From assembly GCA_020796225.1 (NCBI GenBank), contig CM036767.1, positions 10,465,927 to 10,529,926 on the forward strand: a stretch of 64,000 bases of DNA. The letters are read 5' to 3'. Source of the DNA: Arion vulgaris (Eukaryota; Mollusca; Gastropoda; Stylommatophora; Arionidae). The first letter of the stretch is position 1; each line of letters begins with the position of its first letter. The notes beneath the pieces are model-generated. The model ran no database searches. It saw nothing but the letters and a program-made list of their open reading frames with translations, and was not told the DNA's origin. The translations under genes and the position numbers were made by a program. Shown in pieces: positions 21,488 to 31,384 of the stretch.

Positions 21488-21764
21488 CCTGTTGGGATCG
21501 CAAGAGAAGCAACGAATAATACCACATCGACCTACAAGGCATGTCGTAAGAGGCAGCTGGTGTAAGAGCTAGGGAAACTACGCTAGTGAATAAAAAGCAG
21601 CGAAGAAATCAAATTTGCCGGATTACTTGTAGGCGCATAACTGACCCAACGTACAATCGCACTTAGACTCATATTATGTACAAATCACACAGAGTGGTTA
21701 ACAGAGTGGTTAACAGAGTGGTTAACAGAGTGGTCGATATGGAGCTTTCGAAGAAGAAGAACCA
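21488..21764 (+). repeat. retroposon B with internal tandem
   Basis: GGGATCGCAAGAGAAGCAAC, GCATGTCGTAAGAGGCAG, ACTTGTAGGCGCATAACTG, end GTCGATATGGAGC and (GAA)n. Near the 3' end the phrase AGAGTGGTTAAC is repeated three times in tandem (21693-21736), an expansion within the element. Confidence 0.87.
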
Positions 21765-21870
21765 AGTTAACCACTCTTTGTGGTCTGTATAGTCTGTATA
21801 CTTATCAACCAAGTTAACCACTCTTTTTGTGATGTTCTGTTTGTTCTTATCAACCAAGTCAACCACTCTT
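21765..21870. repeat. short tandem derived from a B terminus
   Basis: The phrase ATCAACCAAGTTAACCACTC followed by TTTGTG recurs at 21765, 21805 and 21848, and again at about 22147-22172 beyond retroposon A. AACCACTCTTTGTG is the reverse of B's AGAGTGGTTAAC end. Confidence 0.7.
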
Positions 21871-21871
21871 T

Positions 21872-22114
21872 CGCTGAGTGGTTACCAGGCCCAAATTTGG
21901 GTGTAAAGAATAGAACAACTGTTACCTGCCATGTATGTCGCAAGAGGCGACTTAGGAGGTTTGACTGAAATCGGATGCACATGTCCTAAACATGTAGAAG
22001 TCTATGCGTTTACCAAACCAATGTGCAACTTATACACGTTCTTGACAAAGATCAAACATATCACAAGAGTGATTAATATTGGTCGTAAAGAACGAACGCA
22101 AAGAAGAAGAAGAA
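21872..22114 (+). repeat. retroposon A
   Basis: CTGAGTGGTTACCAGGCCCA, ATGTCGCAAGAGGCGACTTA, TACACGTTCTTGACAAAG, end CGAACGCAAAGAAGAAGAAG. Flanks AACCACTCTTT and AACCACTTATT may be a decayed TSD. It sits inside the tandem of 21765-22172. Confidence 0.87.
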
Positions 22115-22194
22115 GAACCACTTATTGTGATCTGTGCGGTTTGTTCTTATCAACCAAGTTAACCACTCTTTGTGATCTGTGTTTGTTTGTACCA

Positions 22195-22300
22195 GTATTA
22201 TTAACACTATTTATCAATAAATAACAACGGACTCGTAGAATTGCATACAAATTGCAATAAAACAAATAGTGCTCTGTCAAGCATATATAAAAGTCAATTC
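22195..22300 (+). repeat. D1 dispersed repeat, fragment
   Basis: TATCAATAAATAACAACGG, ACTCGTAGAATTGCAT and TGCTCTGTCAAGCATATATA, a diverged D1 piece. Confidence 0.6.
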
Positions 22301-22395
22301 ATATTACTAGGGAATTTCCGATTTTCCAGCTGAGATAATCGGCCTTATGTTACCGAGGATCACGCTTAATGTCCGAAAATTATGTCTACGTAAAT

Positions 22396-22396
<1 letters not shown>

Positions 22397-22431
<35 letters not shown>

Positions 22432-22433
22432 CA
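22397..22433 (+). repeat. (TTGA)n microsatellite
   Basis: About eight uninterrupted GATT/TTGA repeats; possibly a SINE-3-type tail. Confidence 0.9.
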
Positions 22434-22514
22434 ATGTGTCAGTTTCACGTTGATTATATTTTTCCGTAGATCATAAAATCCTATGCCTTTTTTATGATGG
22501 TATCTTTCGCCATT

Positions 22515-22650
22515 TTTAGGCGTCTATAGCTTAAGGGGAAGAAAACTCGATCACAACCCAAGTGTACCTGGTTCAAACCCCGCGGTGAGCAGCTTGGAAG
22601 AAAATTTGTTCCCGCGTATTTTTACGGATGGTAAAAATAGACCTCACCGT
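22515..22650 (+). repeat. tRNA-derived SINE head (SINE-5-like)
   Basis: AGCTTAAGGGGAAGAAAACTC (A-box-like region), ACCTGGTTCAAACCCCGCGG (B box) and ATTTTTACGGATGG, then ACCTCACCGTT, the start of the body phrase at 23922 and 10968. Confidence 0.6.
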
Positions 22651-22800
22651 TCTTCTTCTTCTTCTTCGTTCGTTCTTCGCGGCCAATTTTATCATTATTA
22701 TTGTGAAATATAATTGATCTTTGACAAGAACTTTTTTTTACGTTGCGCATTTATGCGCCTATGGCGACTAGGCCCACACACCCGATTTCAGCCAGCTGTT
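22651..22800 (-). repeat. retroposon A, diverged 3' part
   Basis: CTTCTTCTTCTTCGTTCG, GCGGCCAATTTTATCATTA, TTGATCTTTGACAAGAAC, CACCCGATTTCAGCCA. From 22801 to 23921 there is sequence not shared with the rest of the window: a loose about 125-bp duplication (TTAGACGCTATCAGCGCAAC at 23268 and TTAGACGCTAAAATGCAAC at 23390) and two minus-strand frames of about 70 residues without recognisable domains. Confidence 0.65.
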
Positions 22801-23921
22801 TATTTACTAAGGTAACTTGCTCTAGAACGATCCGTTGTGCCGTATATTTAAGCTTGGATCTACGCCTTTACGATCATCTTTTTGCCGTATATTTGGGCTT
22901 TGTTATCTCACCACACTGAGTCTACACTGTGCGCCCTTTCTGACTGTGATGTCGTTCCGGATTAGAAATATTTCTCGGTCTTTCTGGGGCACGTAAGCTT
23001 GTCCTGGGACGGCGTATTACTCGTATACCACACCGGGAAAAGTGTCGTTCTTCGTCAATGTTTGTATTTGGACATCCTGTCAAATCTTTACATTTTCGGT
23101 CTTATTTTTCTGACCACTTAGAGTTTATTCCGGAGTAGGAACATTCTCAGCCTTTTCGAGGCGCGTGTCGGCACTAGACAATTTGCAGTTATTACTCTGT
23201 ATTTTCCCTGGCCCCGGGAAAAACTGGACTGGTGCCACGCAGACATAATGTAAAGGGTCGTTTCATTAGACGCTATCAGCGCAACTTAGATTTTGCGCTC
23301 GTCAAACATCACCCGCTCTGGTTTTTCCGGGGATGTTAGTTGTGAGAACAGCAGTACCTTGCCCGGTTGTTTCAGGAAGACAGTTTCGTTAGACGCTAAA
23401 ATGCAACTTTAGGATTTGCGCTCGGCCAACTTTACCCAATAGCTTTATCTGCGCTTGGCCTCTTGTACGGAGTTTATCGCAATCTTCCCATGTGTCGACA
23501 CGATACGTTACAGTGTTTTCATCGACACTTGCCGAGACCTTTGATTTATTACACATCGTTTTTATTGATTCTTGCCCCACAGCTGACAATTTGTTTGCGG
23601 CCATTTAATCAGGGGGCATTGGGATTTGTTCACAGACAACTCGTACACTACTGTTTCTTACGTTTCCGCAACTATTTGGGCGACCTTTCATCAGACATCG
23701 GCTAGAAGATGCGTGCATTTTTGTTCATGAATTGTGGACCTTCATTGCTTTTCCGTGCTTGCACTGCAACCACTACCTGTAGCTCTCCCTCGATCCCTAC
23801 CCGCTTAACCAGACAGGAACCGTTGTCTGTTACCAATGTCACCACGTGGTAGTCGGGTAGGATCTTGATTAGTGCCAGCTCACTAATCCGGGGCGGCGTT
23901 ATCCTATGCGTCTTGGACCAC

Positions 23922-24045
23922 GACCTCACCGTTCCAAAGGCAATGGTAAACTACTGAACGTATAAATGGTGCCAACAAAATCGACGGCTCATTCACTGTG
24001 TGGGATGGGGATGTCCTGTAAAGGATATGCCACGATTTTCACTTC
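23922..24045 (+). repeat. SINE-5 body fragment
   Basis: CGACCTCACCGTTCCAAAGG, GTAAACTACTGAACGTATAA and ATATGCCACGATTTTCACTT. It ends precisely where the 17-bp array begins (CACTTCCTCTTTCG). Confidence 0.65.
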
Positions 24046-24330
24046 CTCTTTCGTCAAACTTCCTCTTTCGTCAAACTTCCTCTTTCGTCAAACTTCCTCT
24101 TTCGTCAAACTTCCGTCAAACTTCCTCTTTCGTCAAACTTCCTTTCGTCAAACTCTTTCGTCAAACTTCTCTTTCGTCAAACTTCCTCTTCGTCAAACTT
24201 CCTCTTTCGTCAAACTTCCTCTTTCGTCAAACTTCCTCTTTCGTCAAACTTCCTCTTTCGTAAACTTCCTTCGTCAAACTTCCTCTTCGTCAAACTTCTC
24301 TTTCGTCAAACTTCTCTTTCGTCAAACTAT
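24044..24330. repeat. 17-bp minisatellite
   Basis: About 17 units of CTTCCTCTTTCGTCAAA with short deletions (CTTCGTCAAA, TCTCTTTCG). Phe/Arg/Gln/Ser-rich frames are artefacts of the array. Confidence 0.95.
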
Positions 24331-24377
24331 TCTTTTTTATCAGTTCATGTTTTCTATCAATTCATTTTCCTCTTCAA

Positions 24378-24605
24378 ACTCTCCATATCGACCACTTGTT
24401 AAAGCACTCTTTGTGATTTGTATGTGATCTAAGCCTAAGAGCGATTGTACGATGTGTCACTTATGCACCTACACATCCGATTTCTACGACGCTTTCATTT
24501 GTTATGGTAGCTTCCTAGGCCTTACCTAAACGCCTCTAACGACATGCCATGAAGGAGGCGGTCTTACTATTCTTTGCTTCCCGTGTGATCCCGACAAAAC
24601 ACTGG
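24378..24605 (-). repeat. retroposon B
   Basis: CTCCATATCGACCACTTGTT, GTATGTGATCTAAGCC, CTTATGCACCTACACATCCG, GCTTCCTAGGCC, AACGACATGCC and end GTGATCCCGACAAAACAC. Confidence 0.85.
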
Positions 24606-24750
24606 CACTTTCAGATATAAAGCTAACCTTTTTTTCCGTTAGCTACCATCCTTTTCCTATAGTTTCGTGTTTAACTTAACAGAGATATATCTTCTTATCT
24701 TCTTTCGATTGTTCGTTGACGGCTGTTTTTTATCATTCTAATTGTGATAT

Positions 24751-25026
24751 CTTCTTCTTCTTTGCGTTCGTTCTTTACGATCAATTTTAATCACTTTGTG
24801 ATATGTTTGATCTTTGCCAAGAACGTGTATACGTTTGCATGCATATGGATTTAAATAAGACCTAAAGCAGAGACTTTACACGATTTGGACATGTGACATA
24901 AACCTGTTACTTTCAGCGAAACCCATACACCACGATTTGCAATCTAGTCGCTCTTACATGCGTGGCAGTGTAACAGTGGTTCTATTCTTTACACCCCAAA
25001 TTTGGGCGCTGGTAACCACTCGGGCG
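24751..25026 (-). repeat. retroposon A, exact 12-bp TSD
   Basis: Flanked by identical TAATTGTGATAT at 24739-24750 and 25027-25038. The left end is CTTCTTCTTCTTTGCGTTCG and the right end GGTAACCACTCGGGCG. The TSD fixes both ends of the A family and shows retroposition with a tail-first GAA end. Confidence 0.95.
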
Positions 25027-25071
25027 TAATTGTGATATATAAACAATCTAATTCCAAGACCAGTTGTAAGT

Positions 25072-25240
25072 TCACAATCTTCAGTACCATTTGGGGCTCT
25101 GGTGATTGTCCATCGGGGATTTGTTCGATTTCAACACGTTTACTGGGTTTGCTCTCCGCCAGCCCTTGTCTGTCTCCAACCAAAACCTGCTGCAAGGCAG
25201 ACAGAGTGATATGTCTTTTTGTGTCTTCAATCTTGATTTG
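25072..25240 (-). mobile_element. LINE 3' fragment
   Basis: TACCATTTGGGGCTCTGGTG, CGTTTACTGGGTTTGCTCTC and CCAGCCCTTGTCTGTC are shared with 52360-52480 and 60785-60840. In reverse it would encode a Ser/Glu/Pro-rich C-terminus. Confidence 0.65.
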
Positions 25241-25430
25241 TCTGTGTTTGATCTACGTCATTTCTCTAGATACGTTATTTCAGTAAATAAAATCAGCATC
25301 TCCCTACGCCCGTCTGCTGCCAGGGATCGCAAGGGGAGCAAAGAATAGTAACACTGCTTCCAACCTACAAGGCATGTCGTTAAAGGCATCTGATGTAAGG
25401 ACTTACGTAAACTACTCTAGGAAATAAAAA

Positions 25431-25537
25431 GGTTGCTGTATTTTGTCATTGTTTTTGTAATTTGTAAAACTACAGTACTTTGTGATTACGTGTTTTGCCA
25501 ATCAAATAGTTTTACTGCTGTCTCATATATATTTTGT
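25431..25537 (-). mobile_element. Penelope-like terminal arm
   Basis: GTTGCTGTATTTTGTCATTG, AACTACAGTACTTTGTGATT, ACGTGTTTTGCCAATCAAAT, TGCTGTCTCATATATATT: one arm of the 9152-9459 foldback, inserted in B and interrupted by SINE-2. Confidence 0.8.
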
Positions 25538-25782
25538 CTCTGTGGCTGAGTGGTTAAGCCCTTTGCCTTTGCGAGTCTAAGGTCGTGGGATCGAATCCGG
25601 ACCGCGGCCTTCTGTTCACGAGTGCAGTTTTTCCAGAGACCCTTAGGATTGTTGCTGGAGCTACGGAGTTCGTGCTTTGTGCAATATCCTCGGCAGGTGG
25701 CGTGCCATTTCTGCGGAGAGGACCGAGCCATATGGGGTAACGCGGTGCAATGAAGTCAATCCTTCGGCTTTTAAACCCTTTA
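25538..25782 (+). repeat. SINE-2, exact 11-bp TSD
   Basis: Flanked by ATATATTTTGT at 25527-25537 and 25783-25793. Head CTCTGTGGCTGAGTGGTTAA (A box) and GGGATCGAATCCGG (B box), body GCTGGAGCTACGGAGTTCGT, end GGCTTTTAAACCCTT. Structurally a complete SINE-2 copy. Confidence 0.92.
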
Positions 25783-26042
25783 ATATATTTTGTGAATAAT
25801 AAATAAAAGGCATCGCAGAAATCGGATATGCAGGCCTATTTGTAGGCGCATAACTGTCACAATCGATTTTAGGGTCAGATCAGATACAGTTCATAAAGAG
25901 TGGTTTAACAAGGATCGATATAGAATGTTCGAAGAAGAAGAAGAAGAAGAAGAAGAATCCACAATTAAAGGATCAGAAACCTGTAGTAAACCCACGTACG
26001 TTAAACACACCGAAGAGTCTTCAGACCCAAGTTGGACTAAAA

Positions 26043-26300
26043 CAGCGTTTCCGAAGTGGGAACCTGGGCCTGAAGCATTCCAGGGGCGATGGTGGGTTCA
26101 GAAGGATTTGGGGGAGTTTTTTCTTGATTTTTCTTTGAATAATCATAAAAATAGAATTCTTCATTTTAATTCATCTTATGCCCATCTTACACGATCCATT
26201 TTTTCATTAATTTTCTATTTCATGTATATAATCATTTAAAATTGACCATGTATGACAGAAATATATATATCAGTTTTCTATGTCAAAGTGAAAATAGAGC

Positions 26301-26349
<49 letters not shown>

Positions 26350-26452
26350 ATATATATATGGGGGGTTGGCAAATTGTTATAATAGGAAGGGGCGTTACAA
26401 AGTTTATGTCTTGAAAAGTGGGCGGTGGACCGAAATAGTTTGGGAATCTATG
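26043..26452. mobile_element. non-autonomous hAT element with (AT)n
   Basis: Starts CAGCGTTTCCGAAGTGGG and ends AGTTTGGGAATCTATG, flanked by GACTAAAA (26035-26042) and GACTAGAA (26453-26460), 7/8. The interior contains a (TA)n run at 26304-26358 absent from the sister copies, so it expanded after insertion. Confidence 0.9.
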
Positions 26453-26516
26453 GACTAGAACAACGGAATTAACCCGACACGTGTTTACTAGCCAAGTGTT
26501 TTGTTTTTGGGGTTTT

Positions 26517-26718
26517 TGTCCCTGATCCAGAAGCACTTGAACTTTCAGCACTTCTGCTCGGTGCCATAGACATCGTAACCCTTCGGTTCGGTGTCACGAA
26601 CACCGTAAATCTTGGAGAACCTGTGGCTTTATCTGCCAGCCCGCGGAATTGAACCTCCTCACAGGGGTTTGCACCCGTCGTTTAAAGTGCTATGAACACG
26701 CTGGGCAGGCGGGCAAAC
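26517..26718 (-). repeat. SINE-1
   Basis: CTGATCCAGAAGCACTTGAA ... CGGTTCGGTGTCACGAACAC ... CGCGGAATTGAACC ... CACGCTGGGCAGGCGGGC. From 26719 to 26880 nothing is recognised. Confidence 0.88.
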
Positions 26719-26888
26719 ATAATTGATGTAAAAACAAAGAACTTCTTCATTCGCTCGCTCGATATGAATTAAGGCGTTGTCAGTATGGCTGCTATTTGTT
26801 GCGGGAGGTTTGCTTTCCTAACTATCAAAGCACCTCCCCATCCCGACTTCAAAGGTAGACAAATCACCAACATGAACATAATTGACGT

Positions 26889-27044
26889 CAGTGGCGGTTC
26901 GCCATTAAGGGCTAATGGGGCCGAGCCCCACCAAAAATAATGTGTAACGTGTATAAATTAAAATATAACCTAATCCAATGCCATGATTTTCCATAAAAAC
27001 ATATGTCTGGCCCCACCAACATAACTTAGCACGAGCCACCACTG
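26889..27044 (+). mobile_element. hAT-type MITE, 156 bp, exact 8-bp TSD
   Basis: CAGTGGCGGTTCG ... ACGAGCCACCACTG, flanked by ATTGACGT at 26881-26888 and 27045-27052. The interior GGGGCCGAGCCCCACC and GGCCCCACCAAC is palindromic. Sister of 5718-5872. From 27053 to 27595 I see no element or gene. Confidence 0.92.
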
Positions 27045-27597
27045 ATTGACGTAAAGACAATGAATTTTTTTTATCACACACAACTTAAATCTACTGAGAA
27101 CAGCAGTTCACACTTAAGACGGTTCCTAATAACTGAGAATTTCGCTGATTTCAAATCAATCGATCGATCTTTCGACAGTTGGACCTGTCAATCATTCTAC
27201 ACACAAAAAAACAGAAATTGACACCAACAGAGACAATTTCAAAGAGTCACAGAGCTGTCCCAGACGCGAAACTTAGCTCTCAATCGCCTCGTGGCACTTT
27301 CTCAGTTTCGATGTGTGTGTCCATGTTGATTTGATGTGACAGGAAGTCGGAAAGAACCCTCAGTTCCAGAAACACGCTTCACTGAACCTGGCTTGGGAAG
27401 TGGAACACAAAACAGACAGGGTGAACTGAGTCGGCCGTTTCCGATCGGCGGAAATTATAACGTCAGGACAGCTTATGCGCTCGGGTAGTGATTAAGCTTG
27501 TTTCAAAACATATTCCAAGATGTTTGTCGTAAACTTGCAAGGAAACCTAAATTATGATGGATATAGGTTATCATATCAATTAAATATCCCGTCAACA

Positions 27598-27855
27598 ACC
27601 TTAATCATCATCATCAAATACTTGTCCTGAGCAGAACTTTGCCACCCCAACAGTCCTCCGAAATTTCTCTCTCCATAAGCCAAATGTCCTGCCTCTGCAG
27701 CCGTCATGTTCAAACCATCAGTTACATCCTGAATCCATCTTCTCCGTGGTCTTCCTCTTCTTCTCTTTGCTGGTATGCCTCCTTCCATGATGGTCTTCTC
27801 CAGTCCTTCATGTCTTTTATATGTCCAAAATATCTCAATTTTCTCTTTTTAAGAC
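27598..27855 (-). mobile_element. LINE C-terminal ORF remnant
   Basis: The minus-strand frame reads MEGGIPAKRRRGRPRRRWIQ, DVTDGLNMTAAEAGHLAYGE, then RNFGGLL. This is the RRGRPxxRWIxDV ... A ... RxxFxxL LINE tail. The 3' end is a (TGA)n run, TGATGATGATTAAGG. A decayed copy is at 37020-37275. Confidence 0.85.
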
Positions 27856-27869
27856 CTTAACAACCTTAA

Positions 27870-28115
27870 CAAAAGTTAATTGCATATCCTTACAGGACTT
27901 TGCGAATCAACCCCAGCTTTTAACGCCTTGTGATTTTTCTAGGCATTATTACGTTCACTAGTTTGCCATTGCTTTCTGAACAGGTGGTACCATCGTTCTT
28001 TTTGTTAAAATCCACGCAAACAATTTGCAACCAAACTGTCCGCAGAGTGATTCGAACTCAGAACGTCGGGGTTAATAGACCGAGTCACTAACCCCTAAGC
28101 ACAGACGCCACCAAG
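27870..28115 (-). repeat. SINE-5 (tRNA-derived)
   Basis: GCATATCCTTACAGGACTTT, ATTGCTTTCTGAACAGG, GTGATTCGAACTCAGAAC (B-box complement), AGTCACTAACCCCTAAGC (A-box complement). Flanks AACCTTAA at 27862-27869 and 28116-28123 fit a short TSD. Confidence 0.85.
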
Positions 28116-28124
28116 AACCTTAAT

Positions 28125-28364
28125 AGGAGCCTTTTTCCATACCTCGACGTATTTTGGGAAATAAGGTGTTAGGTCCGAATTTTTCATTGACCGTCGGCAC
28201 ACGATGAGTGATGTGGTCAACATCATGTTGGTCACCTTTACTTCCCAGTGCTTTTCCTGGTACCTAATTGAAGCTGGGTTGACCTGCCAGTCGCTACGTT
28301 CTGAAAAAATGCCACGCCCACTGTGGATTTGAACCCGCACCGCTAGCGTAAAGATGCACCTCAA
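28125..28364 (-). repeat. tRNA-derived SINE, SINE-6
   Basis: The B-box complement GTGGATTTGAACCCGCACCG lies near the right end; the body contains CCGTCGGCACACGATGAG, GTGGTCAACATCATGTTGG and GTTGACCTGCCAGTCGCTAC. It is a single copy here apart from a weak echo near 45825-45850, so family status rests on the tRNA-like head. Confidence 0.6.
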
Positions 28365-28404
28365 GGAAATATAAGAACAAAATTGTTAATGTCTCGCTAT
28401 TTGC

Positions 28405-28545
28405 CCTTCTTCTTCTTGCCTTCCTCTGCTATGAATTCTGGCGTAGTCTTGGCGCCTGGTATGGCGCCTGGTATGGCGCTTCTTATTGATTTTTGCATGA
28501 ATGGCCGTTTTCATTTTGCCAGTGTCCCGGCCATAATATCTTTCT
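28405..28545 (-). repeat. F4 retroposon fragment
   Basis: CTTCTTCTTGCCTTCC, CTATGAATTCTGGCGTAG, TGGCGCCTGGTATGGCGC (13-bp duplicated), TGATTTTTGCATGAATGG, GTGTCCCGG. F4 recurs at 29622, 40968, 41582, 45177, 46857, 47505, 48800 and 49245, with a GAA-rich tail on the minus strand. Confidence 0.7.
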
Positions 28546-28555
28546 TATTCTTCTT

Positions 28556-28990
28556 AAAATACCCTATTTGTTAAAGTACTCTTTGTGATGTGTATGTGAT
28601 AAGAGCCTAAGAGCAATTTACGTTGTACCAGTTATGTGCCTACAAGCACATCCGATTTTCCGCGACGATTTTTTTTATTTACTAGAGCAGCTTCCATAGG
28701 TCCCTACCGTAGTCACATCTTACGACATGTCTTGTAGGTCACAGGGCCGTGCTGTTTTATGATGCAGATAATCGGTCGCATAAGGCGGAACCATAAGGGG
28801 TGGGGGCGGCATATGCAGCAAAATCAAAAGATTATTTTAAGGAAAAACATTTAAGGGCGGCATTTCGAAGACCTTTTTTAATTTTTATTTCGAAGACTTG
28901 CATCATACTGAGAAAATATACCGCACAGTCTTGTAGGTCGTAGTGGTACTATTCTTTGCTTCCCTTGTGGGTCCTGACTCCACATGGGCG
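28556..28990 (-). repeat. retroposon B interrupted by a 187-bp insert
   Basis: The B pieces 28556-28740 and 28928-28990 (GTAGTGGTACTATTC ... CACATGGGCG) are contiguous when the insert at 28741-28927 is removed. Confidence 0.85.
28741..28927. mobile_element. 187-bp insertion, exact 12-bp TSD
   Basis: Flanked by GTCTTGTAGGTC at 28729-28740 and 28928-28939. Begins ACAGGGCCGTGCTG and ends AAAATATACCGCACA. Two ATTTCGAAGAC phrases lie inside in direct orientation. It has no match elsewhere in the window and no evident terminal inverted repeats. The 12-bp TSD suggests retroposition, but the class is unknown. Confidence 0.75.
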
Positions 28991-29314
28991 AAATTAACAT
29001 TTCATTCTTTGTATTACTGAAACAACATTGCTTAATTGTTTCAATAACAACAGCGGCCAAAAGTTGTAATGTTATTATTTACTGTCAGAAGTGACAGATG
29101 ATATGATCTAGCCAACCATAACACGATACGTAATTTAATATTTATGTTGCCGGCTGTACTAGAAATGCCAGATTATTTTTTCTTCCTCTTGGTAAGTGAG
29201 AAATGCAATATTGATAATTTATGGTCTACTCTGGTGTTATGGTTTTATTTTTACTGTATCTGCGGTATTATCATATTTTAATTGTCCACCAAATTATTCA
29301 AAGAGTTCCCTGGG

Positions 29315-29345
29315 GATCACACGCCCCACTTTGAGAAACGCTGCT
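29315..29345. repeat. hAT terminus remnant
   Basis: GCCCCACTTTGAGAAACGCTG resembles the CAGCGTTTCCCAAAGTGGG terminus of the hAT elements. The rest of 28991-29621 shows nothing assignable. Confidence 0.55.
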
Positions 29346-29621
29346 CATAAGCGAATACAGAAGAGGAGATCGATTTTGGTTGTTTCAGTTCTGGTCCGCT
29401 TGCCATGAAGCTGATTGATGTAATATCATTCACGGTCTCTGATGGCACATCCACACACTTAACTATCATCTATCATACATGTGTGTTGTGCTTTTTTTTA
29501 TAGCACGCTCTTGTCGTAAGGTTAACTGCGTGTGCTTTGTGATTGTCATCAGTACTCGATAAAAACTTTTCGCTTGAAATGATGACGTTAAACTATTGAT
29601 ATTTTTAGTTGAACTGCAATG

Positions 29622-29745
29622 ATATTTCTTCTTCGTTTGCCCTCTATGAACTCATGCGTAGTCTGGTATGGAGCTTCTGAATAATGTTTGCGTGAAAGAT
29701 AGCTTTCCCTTTTATCAGTTTCCTCCGCTGCACAGGCGTGGCTTC
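29622..29745 (-). repeat. F4 retroposon fragment
   Basis: TTCTTCTTCGTTTGCC, CTATGAACTCATGCGTAG, GGTATGGAGCTTCTGA, GCGTGAAAGATAGCTTTCCC, CACAGGCGTGGCTTCTATG. Confidence 0.7.
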
Positions 29746-29825
29746 TATGTTCTGGTAAGCAATGATTACTGTGTTGTATCTATTTCTTCTGGATATATTA
29801 AACCAGGCCACATGCGTGATGACAG

Positions 29826-30880
29826 AGTAGAGTCTTTGTCAGCTCTCATATTAGTCCAACGACAGGGAGGAAGAGTAAAGCCTTGTTCAGTTCTCATATT
29901 AGTTTCACTGTGACGTGGAGAGTGGTGGAGTAGAGTCTTCCTTAACTCTGATACAAGGCCCACAACCTGAAGATGAAGAAAGATCTTTGTGAGCTCTGAT
30001 ACAAGGCCCACAACCTGGAGATGAAGAAAGATCTTTGTGAGCTCTGATACAAGGCCCACAACCTGGAGATGAAGAAAGATCTTTGTGAGCTCTGATACAA
30101 GGCCCACAACCTGGAGATGAAGAAAGATCTTTGTGAGCTCTGATACAAGGCCCACAACCTGGAGATGAAGAAAGATCTTTGTGAGCTCTGATACAAGGCC
30201 CACAACCTGGAGATGAAGAAAGACCTTTGTGAGCTCTGATACCAGATCCACAACCTGGAGACTAAAAAGACCTTTGTTAGCTCTGATACCAGATCCCTGA
30301 CGTGGAGATGAAAAGACCTTTGTTTGCTCTGATACCAGACCCCGACGTGGAGATGGAGAAAGCCCATTTGTTTGCTCTGATACCAGATCCCGACATGGAG
30401 ATGGAGAAAGACCTTTGTTTGCTCTGATACCAGAACCCCGACTTGGAGATGGAGAAAGACCTTTGTTTGCTCTGATACCAGAACCCCGACGTGGAGATGG
30501 AGAAAGACCTTTGTTTGCTCTGATACCAGATCCCCGACGTGGAGATGAAAAGACCTTTGTTTGCTCTGATACCAGATCCCCGACGTGGAGATGGAGAAAG
30601 ACCTTTGTTTGCTCTGATACCAGACCCCCGACGTGGAGATGGAGAAAGACCTTTGTTTGCTCTGATACCAGATCCCCGACATGGAGATGGAGAAAGACTT
30701 TTTGCTTTGATTCCAGAACCCCGACTTAGAGATGGAGAACCTTTGATTGCTCTGATACCAGAACCCCGACGTAGATGGAAAAGCCCTTGTTGCTCGATAC
30801 CAGATCTGACGTGGAGACGAAGAAAGACCTTGCTGCAAATACAACCGCCGACGTGGAGATGGAGAAGTATCTTCATTGTC
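29826..30880. repeat. 48-bp minisatellite, two subfamilies (about 22 units)
   Basis: Left block (29945-30245): units CTCTGATACAAGGCCCACAA + CCTGGAGATGAAGAAAGATC + TTTGTGAG. Right block (30278-30880): CTCTGATACCAGATCCCCGA + CGTGGAGATGGAGAAAGACC + TTTGTTTG. Units are 48 bp (16 codons), so frames of 100-300 residues run through on both strands. I reject them as genes because units degenerate freely with frameshifts at both edges. From 30881 to 31384 nothing is recognised. Confidence 0.93.
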
Positions 30881-31384
30881 TTGATTCCACTACCGATACG
30901 GTCTCAGATTCTCATGCGCAACGCCCTAACTAACACTAACACGGAAACCAGTCTTGAATAGATTCAAACCTTGCTCAGATAGAGCAGGTTGAAAACATAT
31001 GCACCAAAAACAAGTCAATTATATGCAAGTATAGAATGTCTATTCTCCATCTACTTGTGCGTGTTATTTTTTTCCCTCATCATTTGTTAGAAAATAATGA
31101 GGAATAACGTGTTACATGCACATAAATTCCCCCACTAATGGGACAAACGTTACAAGTTTCCCTCATTGAATAGTTAGTTCATCGGTTGCTTTTGTGTCTA
31201 ACTACTGCCATTACATCGCGGTTCAAAAATTGCTCAATTTGCTGTCTCGTTTATACCTAACCGCTCATAGACTAATACAGGATTCATGTTAGTATCAACT
31301 TACTGAGACATTATGTGGGTGTATGGTTTGTTTATGTGTGCATTTGTTCAGGAGGTGATGGTATCGGTGGTAGCGTAGGTTATA

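Larger units (their letters stand above)
25315..25955 (+). repeat. retroposon B split by a nested pair
   Basis: The left part 25315-25430 (AGGGATCGCAAGGGGAGC ... GGAAATAAAAAG) and the right part 25797-25955 (ATAAATAAAAGGCATCGC ... AATGTTCG-GAAGAAG) join into one B element. Between them lies a Penelope-like arm (25431-25537 and onward) which itself carries SINE-2 at 25538-25782. That is three layers of insertion. Confidence 0.85.

Noticed and set aside
29766..30961. Possible 300-residue repetitive protein
   Set aside because: Frames run on both strands solely because of the 48-bp unit; edges frameshift and there is no non-repetitive domain or signal peptide.
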